From: Blasia pusilla
Taxonomy: Eukaryota > Marchantiophyta > Marchantiopsida > Blasiales
Reading direction: 5' to 3'
Length of the DNA stretch: 64,000 nucleotides
NCBI GenBank assembly: GCA_050084515.1
Contig: CM114271.1
Coordinates: forward strand, 9,114,001-9,178,000
Below are positions 1 through 10,340 of the stretch, piece after piece. Each line of letters begins with the position of its first letter. The first letter of the stretch is position 1. A model generated the notes under the pieces. The model was not told the DNA's origin. It saw only the letters and a list, made by a program, of their open reading frames with translations, and did not search any database. The translations under genes and the position numbers were made by a program.

Positions 1-5
1 TTTTT

Positions 6-188
6 CATGAGTTGAGACGGATCATGCGACCGATAGCTCCCGGTTGGGAGTATCTCGGTAGTCACATCACCGAGTCGTATGATGTACTAGTTGGAGGAGC
101 AATATTGTACCCGATGGGTTTTCGGATGGATTCTTGGATCGAGACAAGCGTCTTCTTGAGACCATGTTGGCAGTCCGGGATGGACGTA
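6..188 (+). pseudogene. Unassigned 5' piece of the G1 polyprotein
   Basis: An open stretch runs from about 6 to a TGA at 189-191 and reads like protein (PGWEYLGSHI, then YDVLVGGAILYPMGF). I do not recognise it. It sits directly before the methyltransferase, so it is probably an upstream part of the same polyprotein. From 192 to 285 no frame is convincing. Confidence 0.3.
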
Positions 189-285
189 TGAGCCAAGTTC
201 TGTGAGATTTATTTCGGGGCTCGACCAGAGGGTCTTCCCCAACAAAGTGTTAGCATCTGTGGGCTGGTTTTAGTGGAGTAGTCAC

Positions 286-1560
286 TTGGCCAGGAGACTT
301 TTGGAGGGTAATGTTTCTGCTATGGATTCTCCTGCGCATGAGGAGGTAGAGGAGGTCCCTATTTTTGCAGCATCCTCATCGTTGGATGTGCCACTTTGGA
401 GTTCAGGCAGTGCACTACGGCAGGAGGCTAATCGCCTAGTGCAGGAGGCTTGGTGTGAGGCTATTATACCTCACGAGGAAGAGGAGGCCCCACGGCGGAC
501 TCCTACTTCTGGTCCAGTTGGGTTATCCCCTTTGGATACTGCATCCATTGTATGGCAGTATCCGCAGGAGGGTATTTGTGTGTTAGATCTCTTTGGTGGG
601 ATTAGCACTGGTTTGGCTGCAATGTTGCAGGCCGGTATTCCTGTGTGGAGATACGTGTATGTGGAGCGAGATGAGACGGCCCAGAGAGTCTCATCTCGAC
701 ATATTGGTCAGTTGATGCGGAGATACCCTGAGTTGTTGCCGCCATCAGGTATTCGTGGGTACCAGCGTGCTTTACCATCACACATTGCATTGTTGGGGGC
801 GCAGGACCTTGAGAGGGTTGGTCCTGTGGATTTGGTGATTCTTTGGATGGCCATGTCGTGGTCATACACGTCTTTGGTCGTGGTGAGGGATTACATGACC
901 CTAGGTCTCGATTGTTTTGGGAGATGTTACGGGTGTTACGACATCTTCAGGTTCATCGCACACGTGCTCTAGCTTACATTCCGAGAATGTTCCATTGTTG
1001 GGTGACACTCGACCCGGATGATGGCGAGTGTTCATGAGGTGCGGTCTTGGATTGGACCAGCGGTGTTGTTGAATGCAGCGAGTTGGCTCAGCGTGCACAT
1101 CGCCCACGCTTGTGGTGGACAAACTTGTTGCCTAGGGAGGTTCTACGTCGAGCATATGATGCAAAGGCGGGATCCTCGCCTTACGTGGATAGTATCTTGA
1201 TCTTTGGGCGACTTTCTCAAGTGGTGAGGGTTATTGATCGGTCACCCATGGCGGTGGTGAACCGTGTGGGCACCCTAGGATGGCACTACCCACATTGTGA
1301 GTTTTCCCGCGTCACATGCCTACAGGGAAGGTGGCCCCGGGCTTGTATGGGATTCTCATGTGCGCGGCGGTTGGTGGAGCCTAACGCGATGAGAGAGAGC
1401 GTCGATGGGATTTACTATCGGGCGTGTGGCGGTTGCTTCTATTTCGAGGCTTCATGACGTCATGTGTTGGGTCGGGCCATGGACCTGAATTGTTTGACTT
1501 GGATTTTGAGTCTTGGTATGGCCGAGCGGCGTCGACTTGGACTATGTCTGTGGGTCTTCC
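286..1560 (+). pseudogene. Decayed C5 DNA methyltransferase (DNMT3-like) inside gypsy element G1
   Basis: Members of this family methylate cytosine C5 using S-adenosylmethionine. The motifs appear in canonical, non-permuted order but in shifting frames. Motif I is VLDLFGGISTGL at 580-615. DLVI leads into motif IV, where the catalytic Pro-Cys reads as GWPCRGH at 845-865 after a frameshift. A GLHDPRSRLFWEM stretch follows at about 903-945. Motif VI ENV is at 983-991, motif VIII AHRPRLWWTNL at about 1092-1124, and a motif X-like LGRAMDLN at about 1467-1490. The spacing, the GLxxxxxRLFWEM segment and the AHRPRLWWTNL form resemble DNMT3 more than plant DRM, whose motif order is permuted. At least three frameshifts make it non-functional. 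The first 95 or so residues are acidic and unassigned, and no trustworthy start is visible. From 1560 to 1840 I see nothing certain. Confidence 0.7.
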
Positions 1561-1840
1561 ACCCTTGTAATGAGCTCGATGGCTACCGGGGACGGTAGAG
1601 GCATCGGTGGGGCAAGGAGAGTAGTATTTTGCATCCTTGGAGTAAATGGGATGTAATGGTGGGCATGTGGAGTTGGTTGCTCATCTTTGGTGGTGGAGGA
1701 GTTATTTGCTCAGATGATGGTGTAGCTAAGGGTGTACGATCTTGTGAGGGGGTTGCGTAGCGACCAATGGCATCGCCCTCTCCTCTAGTGTGCCGGTGGA
1801 GGAGACTTGGGAGCCATTACTTGGGCCCAAGCTTACGGGA

Positions 1841-4600
1841 GGTGAGAAACGACGCTGACACAGTTCCTACGTGCTTATAGGAGTTGTTTTGCCTTTAGCA
1901 TGAAGGAGTTGGGTTCTCTGGTTGGACCCGGTATACGGATTGATTTGGCTAGTGATACGCCAATCTTCCGTCGTCCCTACCGATATAGTGATATGGAGAG
2001 GGACTTGATTGAGTAGGACGTTGGACCTTTTGGAGGCTGGATTAGTGGAGTTGTCGAATGGAGAGTATGCATCCCACTTTGTCATGCTGCTAAAAAGGAT
2101 ATGCATGGCAACTACACGGATAGGCGGATGTGTGGAGATTACCGTCCTATCAATCGGCAAACCAAGGCCAATAGGTATGCCATGCCTACACCTGAGGAGA
2201 TCTTTGATGTGGTGGGACAAGCAAAGATTTTCAAGATTTTGATCTTGAGGCAGATACCATCAATTGCCGATTCGGGAGAGTGACAAGGCCAAGACAACAT
2301 TTTGGGGTGTCAACTCATGGCAAGGATTGTTTGTACCCGGTGGAAATTCTTACCCTTTGGGTTGAAGAATGCACTGCCGAGTTTCAAAGAGTGATGGGCG
2401 GGATCCTAGCAGGTTGGATTTTGTTCGGTGTTACATTGATGATATCTTGGTATTCAATAACACGGTGGAGGAGCATCAGATACATTTGCAGATGGTGTTT
2501 GAGAGGTTGAAAGCTCATGGTCTACGTTTGCATCCAGGAAAGTGTAAGTTCTTCCATGAGGATGTTGAGTACTTGGGTCATGTGATCTATCCAGGTGGTT
2601 TGGGAGTTCAGCAAGCAAAGGTGGAGGCTATTGCACTTATTCCACGTCCGGTAGATGTGAGTAGAGTTCGAGCATTCATGGGATTGGCGAACTACTATCG
2701 GAGGTATGTGAAGGGATTTAGTGCTATGGCAAAGCCTTTGAACCAATTGCTGAAATCACATCAAGAGTGACACTGGGGAGATGATCAGGAGAGAGCTTTT
2801 GTGGAGCTTAAGGCCTAGTTGGTGGCGGCGCCTATCTTGAGGAGACCTATCAAAGGGCGCCCATTTCAGTTACACACTGATTGGAGTAGGTTGGGACTTG
2901 GAGCGGTGTTGACACAACATGATGATGAGCACATGGAGTTTGTGGTGGCCTATGCAAGTCGTTCGAATAATGCAAATGAGTCGCGCTATATTTCATATGA
3001 GGGAGAGTGCTTGGCAAGAGAGTGTGGGTGGCACACTTTAGGTGTTACTTGTTTGGCACCCAGTTTACCCTTGTTGCGATCACCAACCGCTCAAGTGGTT
3101 GATGGAGTCGGACAAGCTTACAGGGAAGCTTGCACGGTGGGCTCTTATCTTACAAGAGTATGACTTCCAGGTGGTACATAGACCTGGAGTTGCCAACCTT
3201 GATGCTGATGGGTTGAGTAGGAACCTATGTACTAGCCAAGAGGATACAACAGGGGCTAGATGGCATGGCGAGGTTGATGAGGAGATGGTGCCAGGTTGGC
3301 ATGCATCCGCCTTTTTATGTTGGTTAGGGGTGGACTCTAGTATGGAGGACCACGTGATATCTTACTCTAGTCAGAGGGTAGATGGCCAGCCTTCAGATCC
3401 TAAGGTTGGAGATAATGGTACGGATCAGCGTGATATTCATGATGATGCGTTGGTGTTGGAGTTCCTACGGACCGGTAGGGTGCCAGGCATAGTGAGTGCC
3501 AAGGAGCGAGACCGTGTTCTTCAACGTGCTAAGAGGTATCGATTGAGGGAACACATATTCTCAGCGTGTGGGAGGATGGTAGAGTACGTAGTAGTGCCAC
3601 ATTTGGCTCAGAGAGCGCGACAGCGACATGCCCATGAGGAGTTGGGACATTTTGGGGTAAAGCGTACGTATAGCTTACTCCTTGGCCAATATTGGTGGCG
3701 TGGCATGCATACTCAGGTGCAGCAGTTGGTGTCACGTTGTATGGTTTGTGACCGGGTGAGGGCATCATTTAATGCCCCTACACCACAATTACACCCCTTG
3801 CCTATTATGGGGTTGGGTTACCGTTGGAGTGTGGACTTTGCGGGACCGTTACCGTTGACTGTACGACATCATCGATATGTGTTGGTGATGGTGGAGCACT
3901 TCTCCAAGTGGATTGAGTTGGTGGCATTACCGGACAAGGCGAGTGAGGGAACGACGTATGCATTTCTGGATAGAGTGCTTAGTCATTTTGGTGCACCAGC
4001 TGAAGTGCTGACCGACCAGGTCTGAGTTTCAGTGGTGAGTTTCAGGTCTTGTGTGACAAGGCGTTGATTGATCATCGGACCACGTCTCGAGAACATCCGA
4101 GGCGGATGGTTTGGCTGAGCGTGTGGTTCAGACGGTGAAGAGGGCATTGCGCAAGTATGGCCTCTGAAGGGCCATCTTGAGCCAGGATATTTAGTTGCCA
4201 TGGTTAGCCATGGGGTATAGGTTCAGTCGCCAAGCATCCTTGGCTTCCTTCTCACCTTATTTTATGTTATACGGCCGAGATCCACACTTGCCAGCAGCAA
4301 TTCGTCGGGAGTCTAGTGAGGTGGTGAACCTTGATGACCCGAGAGATGTGGATGAGGGTGTGTTCTCAACGAGCGGAGCTCTTTCGGAGAGTTATGCCCA
4401 TGACCTTTGAGAATCTTGCCATTGCTCAACACAGGGATACGTTGCGGTATGCAACCATTCGAGGTGGAGGTTATCGACCATCAATTCGTAGGTTCCATGT
4501 GGGGGACTATGTCTATTTGCAGCAGATTGCCCCAACAACATTGGATGTGACGGCAGGCCGCACTATTTTGAGTCTTGCGAGGTGTTAGCTTCGGAGTTCT
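1841..4600 (+). pseudogene. Gypsy pol of G1: reverse transcriptase, RNase H, integrase
   Basis: The RT begins at about 1841 (FAFSMKELGSL, then a TPIFRRPYRYS segment), runs through a DYRPINRQTKANRYAMP segment, and has the catalytic YIDD at 2432-2443. Connection and RNase H follow with FQLHTDWS (first Asp) and YEGECLA (Glu) at about 2860-3010. The integrase HHCC zinc region includes RHAHEELGHFGVKRTY and CMVCDR at about 3625-3755. Its first catalytic Asp lies in WSVDFAGPLP (about 3820), and the LTDQ segment (about 4005-4020) is followed at once by a frameshift. Multiple frameshifts and stops occur, for example near 2010, 2270, 2390, 2768, 4022 and 4160. The closest relative in the window is G2 at 5618-8166, which keeps most of these domains intact. 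Confidence 0.85.
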
Positions 4601-4604
4601 CATG

Positions 4605-4866
4605 TTGGAGGGTCGTGATGGAGTTGTTTGGAAGGACCATGTGCGTAATTGTGCGCCATGTCATCTTCCAAATGTGGATGGTATCATTGACCCAAGCTTA
4701 GCCATGATATGTGCTAGCTTGAGGTGCATGTTGTGTGGGTCTGTGCGGTAACGGCCCGTATGTTGGTGTGTGATCGGTGTTCTAGGGGTTGGCACATGAT
4801 GTGTTTGACTCCACGTTTGGATGTTGTTCCTCTTTGGAAGGTGGGTTTGTCCTCGATGTACTTAGG
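4605..4866 (+). pseudogene. Integrase tail and PHD-finger remnant of G1
   Basis: After the integrase, the tail (GRDGVVWKDHVRNCAPCHLPN) leads into a broken C4HC3 PHD finger: MLCGS, then MLVCDRCSRGWHMMCLTP, at about 4728-4825. A one-base shift separates the first Cys pair from the rest and the last CxxC pair is out of frame. The G2 copy (8026-8163) has the finger intact, which confirms the identification. From 4867 to 5026 is 3' untranslated element sequence with no recognised feature. Confidence 0.65.
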
Positions 4867-5026
4867 AGAGGTAGATGACTTGATCTTTGCATGATATGGA
4901 TTACGGATGTGCGACTAACAATGGGGCAACCTAGCACCCGGCCTTTCGATTCGGGCACCCAAGAAGGTGTATAGCATGTAGTAGATGTATAGGGCTACCC
5001 GGGAGTTAGAGGACCTAACCGCTTGA

Positions 5027-5039
5027 TTAGGGGGCGAGT
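5027..5039 (+). promoter_or_regulatory. Polypurine tract of G1
   Basis: The purine run ATTAGGGGGCGAG lies immediately before the TGTGG start of the LTR. That is where plus-strand priming occurs in LTR elements. A near-identical tract (AGGGGGGCGG) precedes the related LTR at 10341. Confidence 0.6.
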
Positions 5040-5617
5040 TGTGGTACACTTGCGTTTGTGGATACTCGTCTATGTTATGTACGTATGTGAGTATGGTATG
5101 TCGGCGATGTATGTTGTATGACGATGTGGATTCGCACGACAGCTGTCATGACCATACGGATTATGTTGTAGAGTATAGTGTGCTAGTAGAGGTCATTCCT
5201 TATGTAGGACCGTAGTGGATTGGTAGAGATGCGGTTCCATACATAGGGTTGGGGTTACTCGGTTGGGGTGAGTTTCCCAAAGAGGGGCCCGCTCTTAGGT
5301 TGGAGGATATAAGGTGGAGTGCACTCAAAGAACAGTCACTTCTTTGAGTTGAGCCTGTTGCATTGGGAGTTAGCCTTGGTAGTGAGTAGAGCTCTTGGCT
5401 ATGGTGTTTCCCGCAAGCTTCGACCTAGATTCTCCCATCGTGGAGTGGGTTTGGCTCGATTGTATGTGATTGTAAACGTGTTTTATGACAGTAGGTCTTT
5501 CACGGATTTCAGTTGTGGTACACTTGCGTTTGTGGATACTCTCGTCTATGTTATGTACGTATGTGAGTATGGTATGTCAGCGATGTATGTTGTATGACGA
5601 TGTGGATTCGCACGACA
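5040..5617 (+). repeat. 3' LTR of G1 with direct repeats at its two ends
   Basis: It starts TGTGG right after the polypurine tract and ends GCACGACA, satisfying the TG...CA rule. A 102-bp segment at 5040-5141 recurs almost unchanged at 5514-5617, differing by a 2-bp insertion and a few substitutions. A TATA-like GATATAAGG is at 5306-5314. The flank after 5617 is reverse transcriptase of another element. The LTR at 10341-11098 has the same internal layout and stops at the same GCACGACA. The alternative reading, two abutting LTRs, is less likely because the first repeat directly follows the polypurine tract. Confidence 0.6.
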
Positions 5618-8166
5618 GGAGAGATTGCTTGTATCAGTGGCGGTTCTTACCATTTGGGTTGAAGAACGCGCCTGTAGAGTTTTAGAGAGTGATGGATAGG
5701 ATTCGGGCTCACTTAGATTTTGTACGATGTTACATAGATGATATTCTTATCTTCAGTTCCACGGTTGAGGAGCATGAGCGACACTTGGAGGAGGTATTTC
5801 GGCAATTGCAGTTACATGGATTGAAGTTACATCCAGGCAAGTGCAGATTCTTTCAGGAGCAGATTGAGTACTTGGGACACATCATATATCCGAGTGGGTT
5901 AGGCGTTCAGCAGACGAAGGTAGAGGCTACTGTGCAGATTCCACGCCCTACAGATGTGAGTCGAGTCCAAGCATTTCTTGGACTGGCAAACTTCTATCGA
6001 CGGTATGTCAAGGGTTTTAGTGCGATCGCAAAGTCTTTGACATTGTTGAGGAGACTTGATCAAGTGTGGTTGTGGGGAGATGATCAGGAGCGAGCATTTC
6101 AGGAGCTCAAGGACAGGTTGACGTCCTCACCCATTTTACAGAGACCGGTTAGGGGTCGCCCATTCCAGTTACATACGGATTGGAGCATGTTGGTTCTAGG
6201 AGCAATGCTTACTCAGAGGAATGACAAGGAGAGGGAGTTCGTTGTGGCTTACGCGAGCCGATCGAACAACATTGCAGAGGCGAAGTACAGCTCCTACGAG
6301 GGAGAGTGCTTGGCTGTAGTGTGGGCCGTGGCACATTTTAGGTGCTATTTATTCGGCAACCCTTTCACACTTATCACTGATCATCAGCCGCTGAGGTGGT
6401 TGATGGAGTCCGACAAGCTTACGGGAAAGCTTGCCAGGTGGGCTCTATTACTACATGAGTATGAGTTTGAGGTGGTTCATAGGCCAGGTCGGCTGAACCA
6501 GGATGCGGATGGGTTGAGTCGTAACCCATGTCCGAGTCAGAGAGACGACACAGGAGCTCAATGGCACGGAGAGAGTGATGAGGAGATGGTGCCCGGTTGG
6601 CATGCATCTGCCTATCTTTGTTGGTTGACTACGGCAGGTCATCCACAGGTGATGACTCCAGTGGTGGGGTTGGATGATGAGTCTTTGGATCCGGAGGTTA
6701 GTGAGGAGGCGATAGGTGGTCGTGATATCCATGACGAAGTGGAGGTTGTGGAGTTCTTGCGCACTGGCGTCATTGCGAGTACAGTGAGTGCTAGGGAGCG
6801 GGATCGGATCCTACAGAGAGCCAAGAGGTTCAGGTGGGAGGGGACTCACATTTTTCGGGTATGGGGAGATGGTAGGATACGAGTGGTACCTCATCCTTCC
6901 CAGCAAGCACATGTAGTGCGACATGCCCATGAGGAGTTGGGACATTTCGGAGTAAAGCGTACTTACAGCTTACTCCAGGTTCAATATTGGTGGCACGGCA
7001 TGCATACTGGGCTACTGCAGTTTGTGGCCAGATGTATGGTATGTGACAGAGTGCGAGCATCCTTCAATGATCCCACTCCGTAGTTACATCCTTTGCAGAT
7101 TATCGGTTTAGGTTATCGGTGGAGTTTAGACTTTGCGGGACCTTTGCCATTGACAGGGCGTCATCATAGGTACGTGTTGGTCATGGTGGAGCATTTCTCC
7201 AAGTGGATAGAGTTGGTGGCACTACTAGACAAGGCGAGCGAGGGAACAACTTATGCATTTCTAGATTGTGTGCTTAGTCACTTTGGTGCACCGGCGGAGG
7301 TGTTGACTGACCAGGGTACCGAGTTCAAGGGAGAGTTTCAGGCCTTGTGTGATCAGGCGTTGATAGATCACCGCACCACGTCCAGAGATCATCCTGAGGC
7401 GGATGGGTTGGCGGAGAGAGTGGTACAGACGGTGAAGAGAGGATTGCGCAAATATGGCTTGCAGCGGGGACAGTTGAGGGAGTGGGACCTACAGTTGCCA
7501 TGGTTAGCTATGGGTTATCGCTTTAGTCAGCAGGCATCCTTGGCGTCATTTTCACCGTACTTTTTGCTCTTTGGGAGAGAGCCAGATTTACCTGCAGCGA
7601 CTCGACGTGACATGGCGGAGGTGTTAGATCTTGATGATCCAGATGTGTGGATACAAGCATGTTCTCAGAGGGCAGAAGTTTTTCGTAGAGTTATGCCTAT
7701 GGCCTTTGAGAACTTACCTATTTCCCAGCATAGAGATACATTGAGGTACGCAACCATTCGTGGAGGAGGTTATCGTCTAGGGATTAGGAGGTTTCATCAT
7801 GGAGATGACGTGTATTTACAGCAGGCGGCACCCATGATGCTAGATGTCACTACAGGGCGCACGATCCTACGCGTGCGCGAGGTATTATCGTCCGGAGTCC
7901 TCATATTGGAGGGACGGGATGGTATGGTTTGGAAGGATCATGTGCGTAATTGTGCGCCATGTCATCTTCCGAACATAGATGGGACGGTGGATTCGAGCTT
8001 GGCAGTGGTGCCTGCAGGCTTGAGGTGTATGTTGTGCGGATCTGCGAGGGGTGCAGCCACCATGTTGGTATGTGATGGTTGTTCTCGAGGGTGGCATATG
8101 TCATGTCTGACCCCCCCTCTTGATGTGGTTCCCACGGGACGATGGATGTGTCCGAGATGTGTATAG
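5618..8166 (+). pseudogene. Gypsy element G2 pol: RT (partial), RNase H, integrase, C-terminal PHD finger
   Basis: This is one reading frame of about 850 codons with just two in-frame TAG stops, at 5683-5685 and 7081-7083. The RT is cut at its 5' side by G1, resumes at YQWRFLPFGLKNAP and has YIDD at 5731-5742. RNase H shows FQLHTDW, YEGECLAVVWAV, LITDHQPL and DADGLSRN. The integrase has H-H-C-C (RHAHEELGHFGVKRTY, CMVCDR), then WSLDFAGPLP, LTDQGTEF and ADGLAERVVQTVKRG, so all three catalytic acids are present. It ends with a PHD finger. Both TAGs stand where G1 or the family has Gln, consistent with C-to-T change at CAG. Its 5' half, including any methyltransferase, and its 3' LTR are not in the window next to it. 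Confidence 0.85.
8026..8163 (+). other. PHD finger fused to gypsy integrase (C-terminus of G2)
   Basis: The last 46 codons read CMLC, then LVCDGCSRGWHMSC, then WMCPRC, stopping at TAG 8164-8166. This is a full C4-H-C3 pattern with the conserved Trp two residues before the seventh Cys and the Gly-Trp-His core. PHD fingers bind histone H3 tails, so the inferred role is reading chromatin for target choice, a job done in chromoviruses by a chromodomain. It shares a single frame with the integrase, so it is a fusion and not a neighbouring gene. Confidence 0.8.
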
Positions 8167-8239
8167 GGTGTGTGCGCCCCTTCATGAGTGACTCCCATGT
8201 GTGTTAGATACTTTTGGGACTCTAGTTAGGTGAGTAGAA

Positions 8240-8706
8240 GGAGCTAGAACAACAATCTGCAATTTAAATGGGATCATTGGTGCCATTCGGACCAAGATAG
8301 TGGCAGCTCACATATCGAGTTGGGACAGAAATTAGCTTCATTTGTCCATGCTTACAACTCGGTGAGAAGAGCACCACAGGGAAAAGTCCCTACTTCTTGG
8401 TGTATGGGCGAGAACCCTCTCCCGGTAGTAGAGTTGGAGTTGAAGACTGATCATACTCTAGAAGGGCACTTCCAACCTGAAGGTGGCAAAGATAGCAAGT
8501 GGATATGATTGATGCCCTAGAGGAGGAGAGAAAGGCGACATTAGAGAAGACCAAGGCCGTTCAAAGACCAAAGGAAGATGAGGTTTGATAACCGAATACA
8601 ACATGATCAAAGTGAAGGAGGGGACATGGTCTTTGATGTATGATAGTCGACCCCAAAAGTTTCCAAGAAAGCTACACATTCGATTGTTTAGGCCTTATCG
8701 GGTGAG
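8240..8706 (+). pseudogene. Integrase C-terminal remnant of a different gypsy element
   Basis: Broken frames give FVHAYNS and APQGKVPTSW (integrase core end), then a basic stretch, then a segment with DSRPQKFPRKLHIRLFRPYRV that resembles the integrase tail of gypsy elements. Its sequence differs from G1 and G2. It directly joins the minisatellite at 8700. Confidence 0.5.
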
Positions 8707-9020
8707 GAGCGGTGAGGAGATCAGTGAGATCAGTGAGGAGCAAAGAGGAAGTAATTATCACCGAGGAGATCAGGTGAGATCGTAAGGAGCGGTGAGGAGA
8801 TCAGGTGAGGAGCGGTGAGGAGATCAGGTGAGATCTGTGAGTGAGAACAGGAAGTAATGATCAGGTGAGAGCAGCAGGAAGTAATTAGCGGTGAGGAGAT
8901 CAGGTGAGATCAGGTGAGGAGCAGCAGGGAAGTAATTATCAGCTGAGGAGCAGCAGGGAGATCAGGTGAGATCAGGTGAGGAGCAGTTGAGGAGATCAGG
9001 TGAGATCAGGTGAGGAGCAC
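8700..9020 (+). repeat. Minisatellite of GTGAGGAGC / GATCAGGTGAG units
   Basis: Short units built from GGTGAGGAGCGG and GAGATCAGGTGAGATC recur in varying order about 20 times. The tract is purine-rich on plus and has no coding potential. It lies where the 3' untranslated or LTR start of the preceding gypsy remnant would be. Confidence 0.8.
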
Positions 9021-10327
9021 CCAAGGGAATCTCGAACCAGCTTGAGAAGAAGCAAGCTTGGGAAATGCTAGTGAGAACAGGTTGAAGTAGATGAGGTCGA
9101 AATTTCAGGCAGTAGATGCCTTGGAGTAGATGCTTAGGGGGAGGTAGATTTTTAGGAAGGTAGGAACCCAGAATACCAGAGAAGCTCAAGGAAGAAGAGG
9201 GCTCTCAACTTCACTTATAAATACTCTGGTGGGTTTGCTTGAAGGGGCATAGACATCTTTGTTGGCTAGTAGACACTCGATCTCTTGAGCCAAGCTAACC
9301 AAAGACAGTTTTGTGCTCCCAGTCTAGGTAGTGTGTAGTGTGCTTGAAGGGGGCTGAGACTAAGAAGGTCTCTCATGTACTCTATGATTTTGTGATACAC
9401 AGGAGGTAGCCCTGTGAAATGAGTTCACACCATTGCCTTGTATCCGAGTATGTGCATGATTGAGTGATGAGTTGGGGAAGGGCTTGATGTGAAGGAGATT
9501 CTTGGAGATGATTCAACTAATCATTCAAAAGTGCAGGGAGAGGACAAGAGGATCTACCAAGAGAGGGGAGGCAAGCTTGGGTTCCAAGATTGTGCTCCAC
9601 CAAGGTGTGCTTGGAAAGCTTTCATTCGCCCCACCTAAGCTTGGCCTTTGACACCAATCACATGATTACTTCGAGGTGTGACAACTTGGACTTCGGGTCT
9701 GGTAAGTGATAAGAGTTAGTGAGTGGAGAGAGAGAGAGGGTCATGCTTGAGCTCCTGCAGGTAGAAGACCATGGGCTCGGCTGTTAAGTCTCCTACTACC
9801 GAACAAGAAGGGAGAACAGCAGATCAGCAAGGTACGAGGAGAAGAAGAAGGTGATTGCACTACCGATCGGTTAGGAGTCGGGTGTACTTTAGAGGATGCC
9901 TTGGTACATTCAACTAGTCCAAGGCAAAGACATTGGAGGACCTTATCTTTGCCGTGGTCATCCTTGATTTGTGAATTCTAAGTAGAGTGTGCTTGTTGGG
10001 TTCCACTGGCCACTCCACTCAAAGCACTCAAGAGAAAGGAAGGAGTTTTGGTTAGTAGGGTGAGGATAGGATTGTGATCTTGAAGTGGAGAGAGTTCCCC
10101 AGCCTCTTAAGGTAAAGAGGTGGGGTTCTGATGAGTTAAGGAGTATATCTTGCAGATCTGACTTCTGATCTGGCCCTAAGCTCTTACATGGGACCGAACT
10201 GGTGGAACTAGCAACAGTTTCACCTGGGTTATGTGCTGGCCATGTATTACCTGGTGAGACAGGGTGGTAGGTCATATCAGAGAGATGTGATATTTTCTAT
10301 CTAGAGTTGGGGGGATCCAATTGCCAG
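9021..10327 (+). other. Non-coding LTR-like region with a TATA box
   Basis: No convincing gene. A GGGGGAGGTAG plus ATTTTTAGG block (about 9130-9152) followed by CTTATAAATACTC at about 9214-9226 resembles the promoter part of the LTR at 10341-11098 (GGGGAGGGATATTTTTAGG, then TATATAA). A U3-type promoter of a related LTR is therefore plausible. From 9300 to 10327 I recognise nothing; short open frames there look accidental. Confidence 0.3.
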
Positions 10328-10340
10328 CTAGGGGGGCGGT

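Larger units (their letters stand above)
1..5617 (+). mobile_element. Ty3/gypsy element G1 (3' portion) with DNA methyltransferase and PHD modules
   Basis: Reading order on plus is: unassigned stretch, C5 DNA methyltransferase, reverse transcriptase, RNase H, integrase, PHD-finger remnant, polypurine tract (about 5027-5039) and 3' LTR (5040-5617). The 5' LTR and gag lie off the left edge. The order RT-RH-INT is that of Ty3/gypsy. The element ends inside the reverse transcriptase of a related element (G2), so it looks like a nested insertion. It is dead: frameshifts and stops break every domain. The methyltransferase and PHD additions are not standard gypsy parts. Confidence 0.75.

Noticed and set aside
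286-1560. DRM-type (rearranged) methyltransferase
   Set aside because: Motif I precedes IV, VI, VIII and X here; DRM enzymes have the permuted order.
5138-5147. GACAGCTGTC read as a two-LTR circle junction (also at 10474-10483)
   Set aside because: The upstream repeat directly follows the polypurine tract, so it marks an LTR start rather than the end of a neighbouring LTR. Kept only as an alternative.
5618-8166. TAG reassigned to Gln (alternative nuclear code)
   Set aside because: The resident gene ends at TAG and the elements show frameshifts and other stops too. C-to-T decay explains the pattern more simply.
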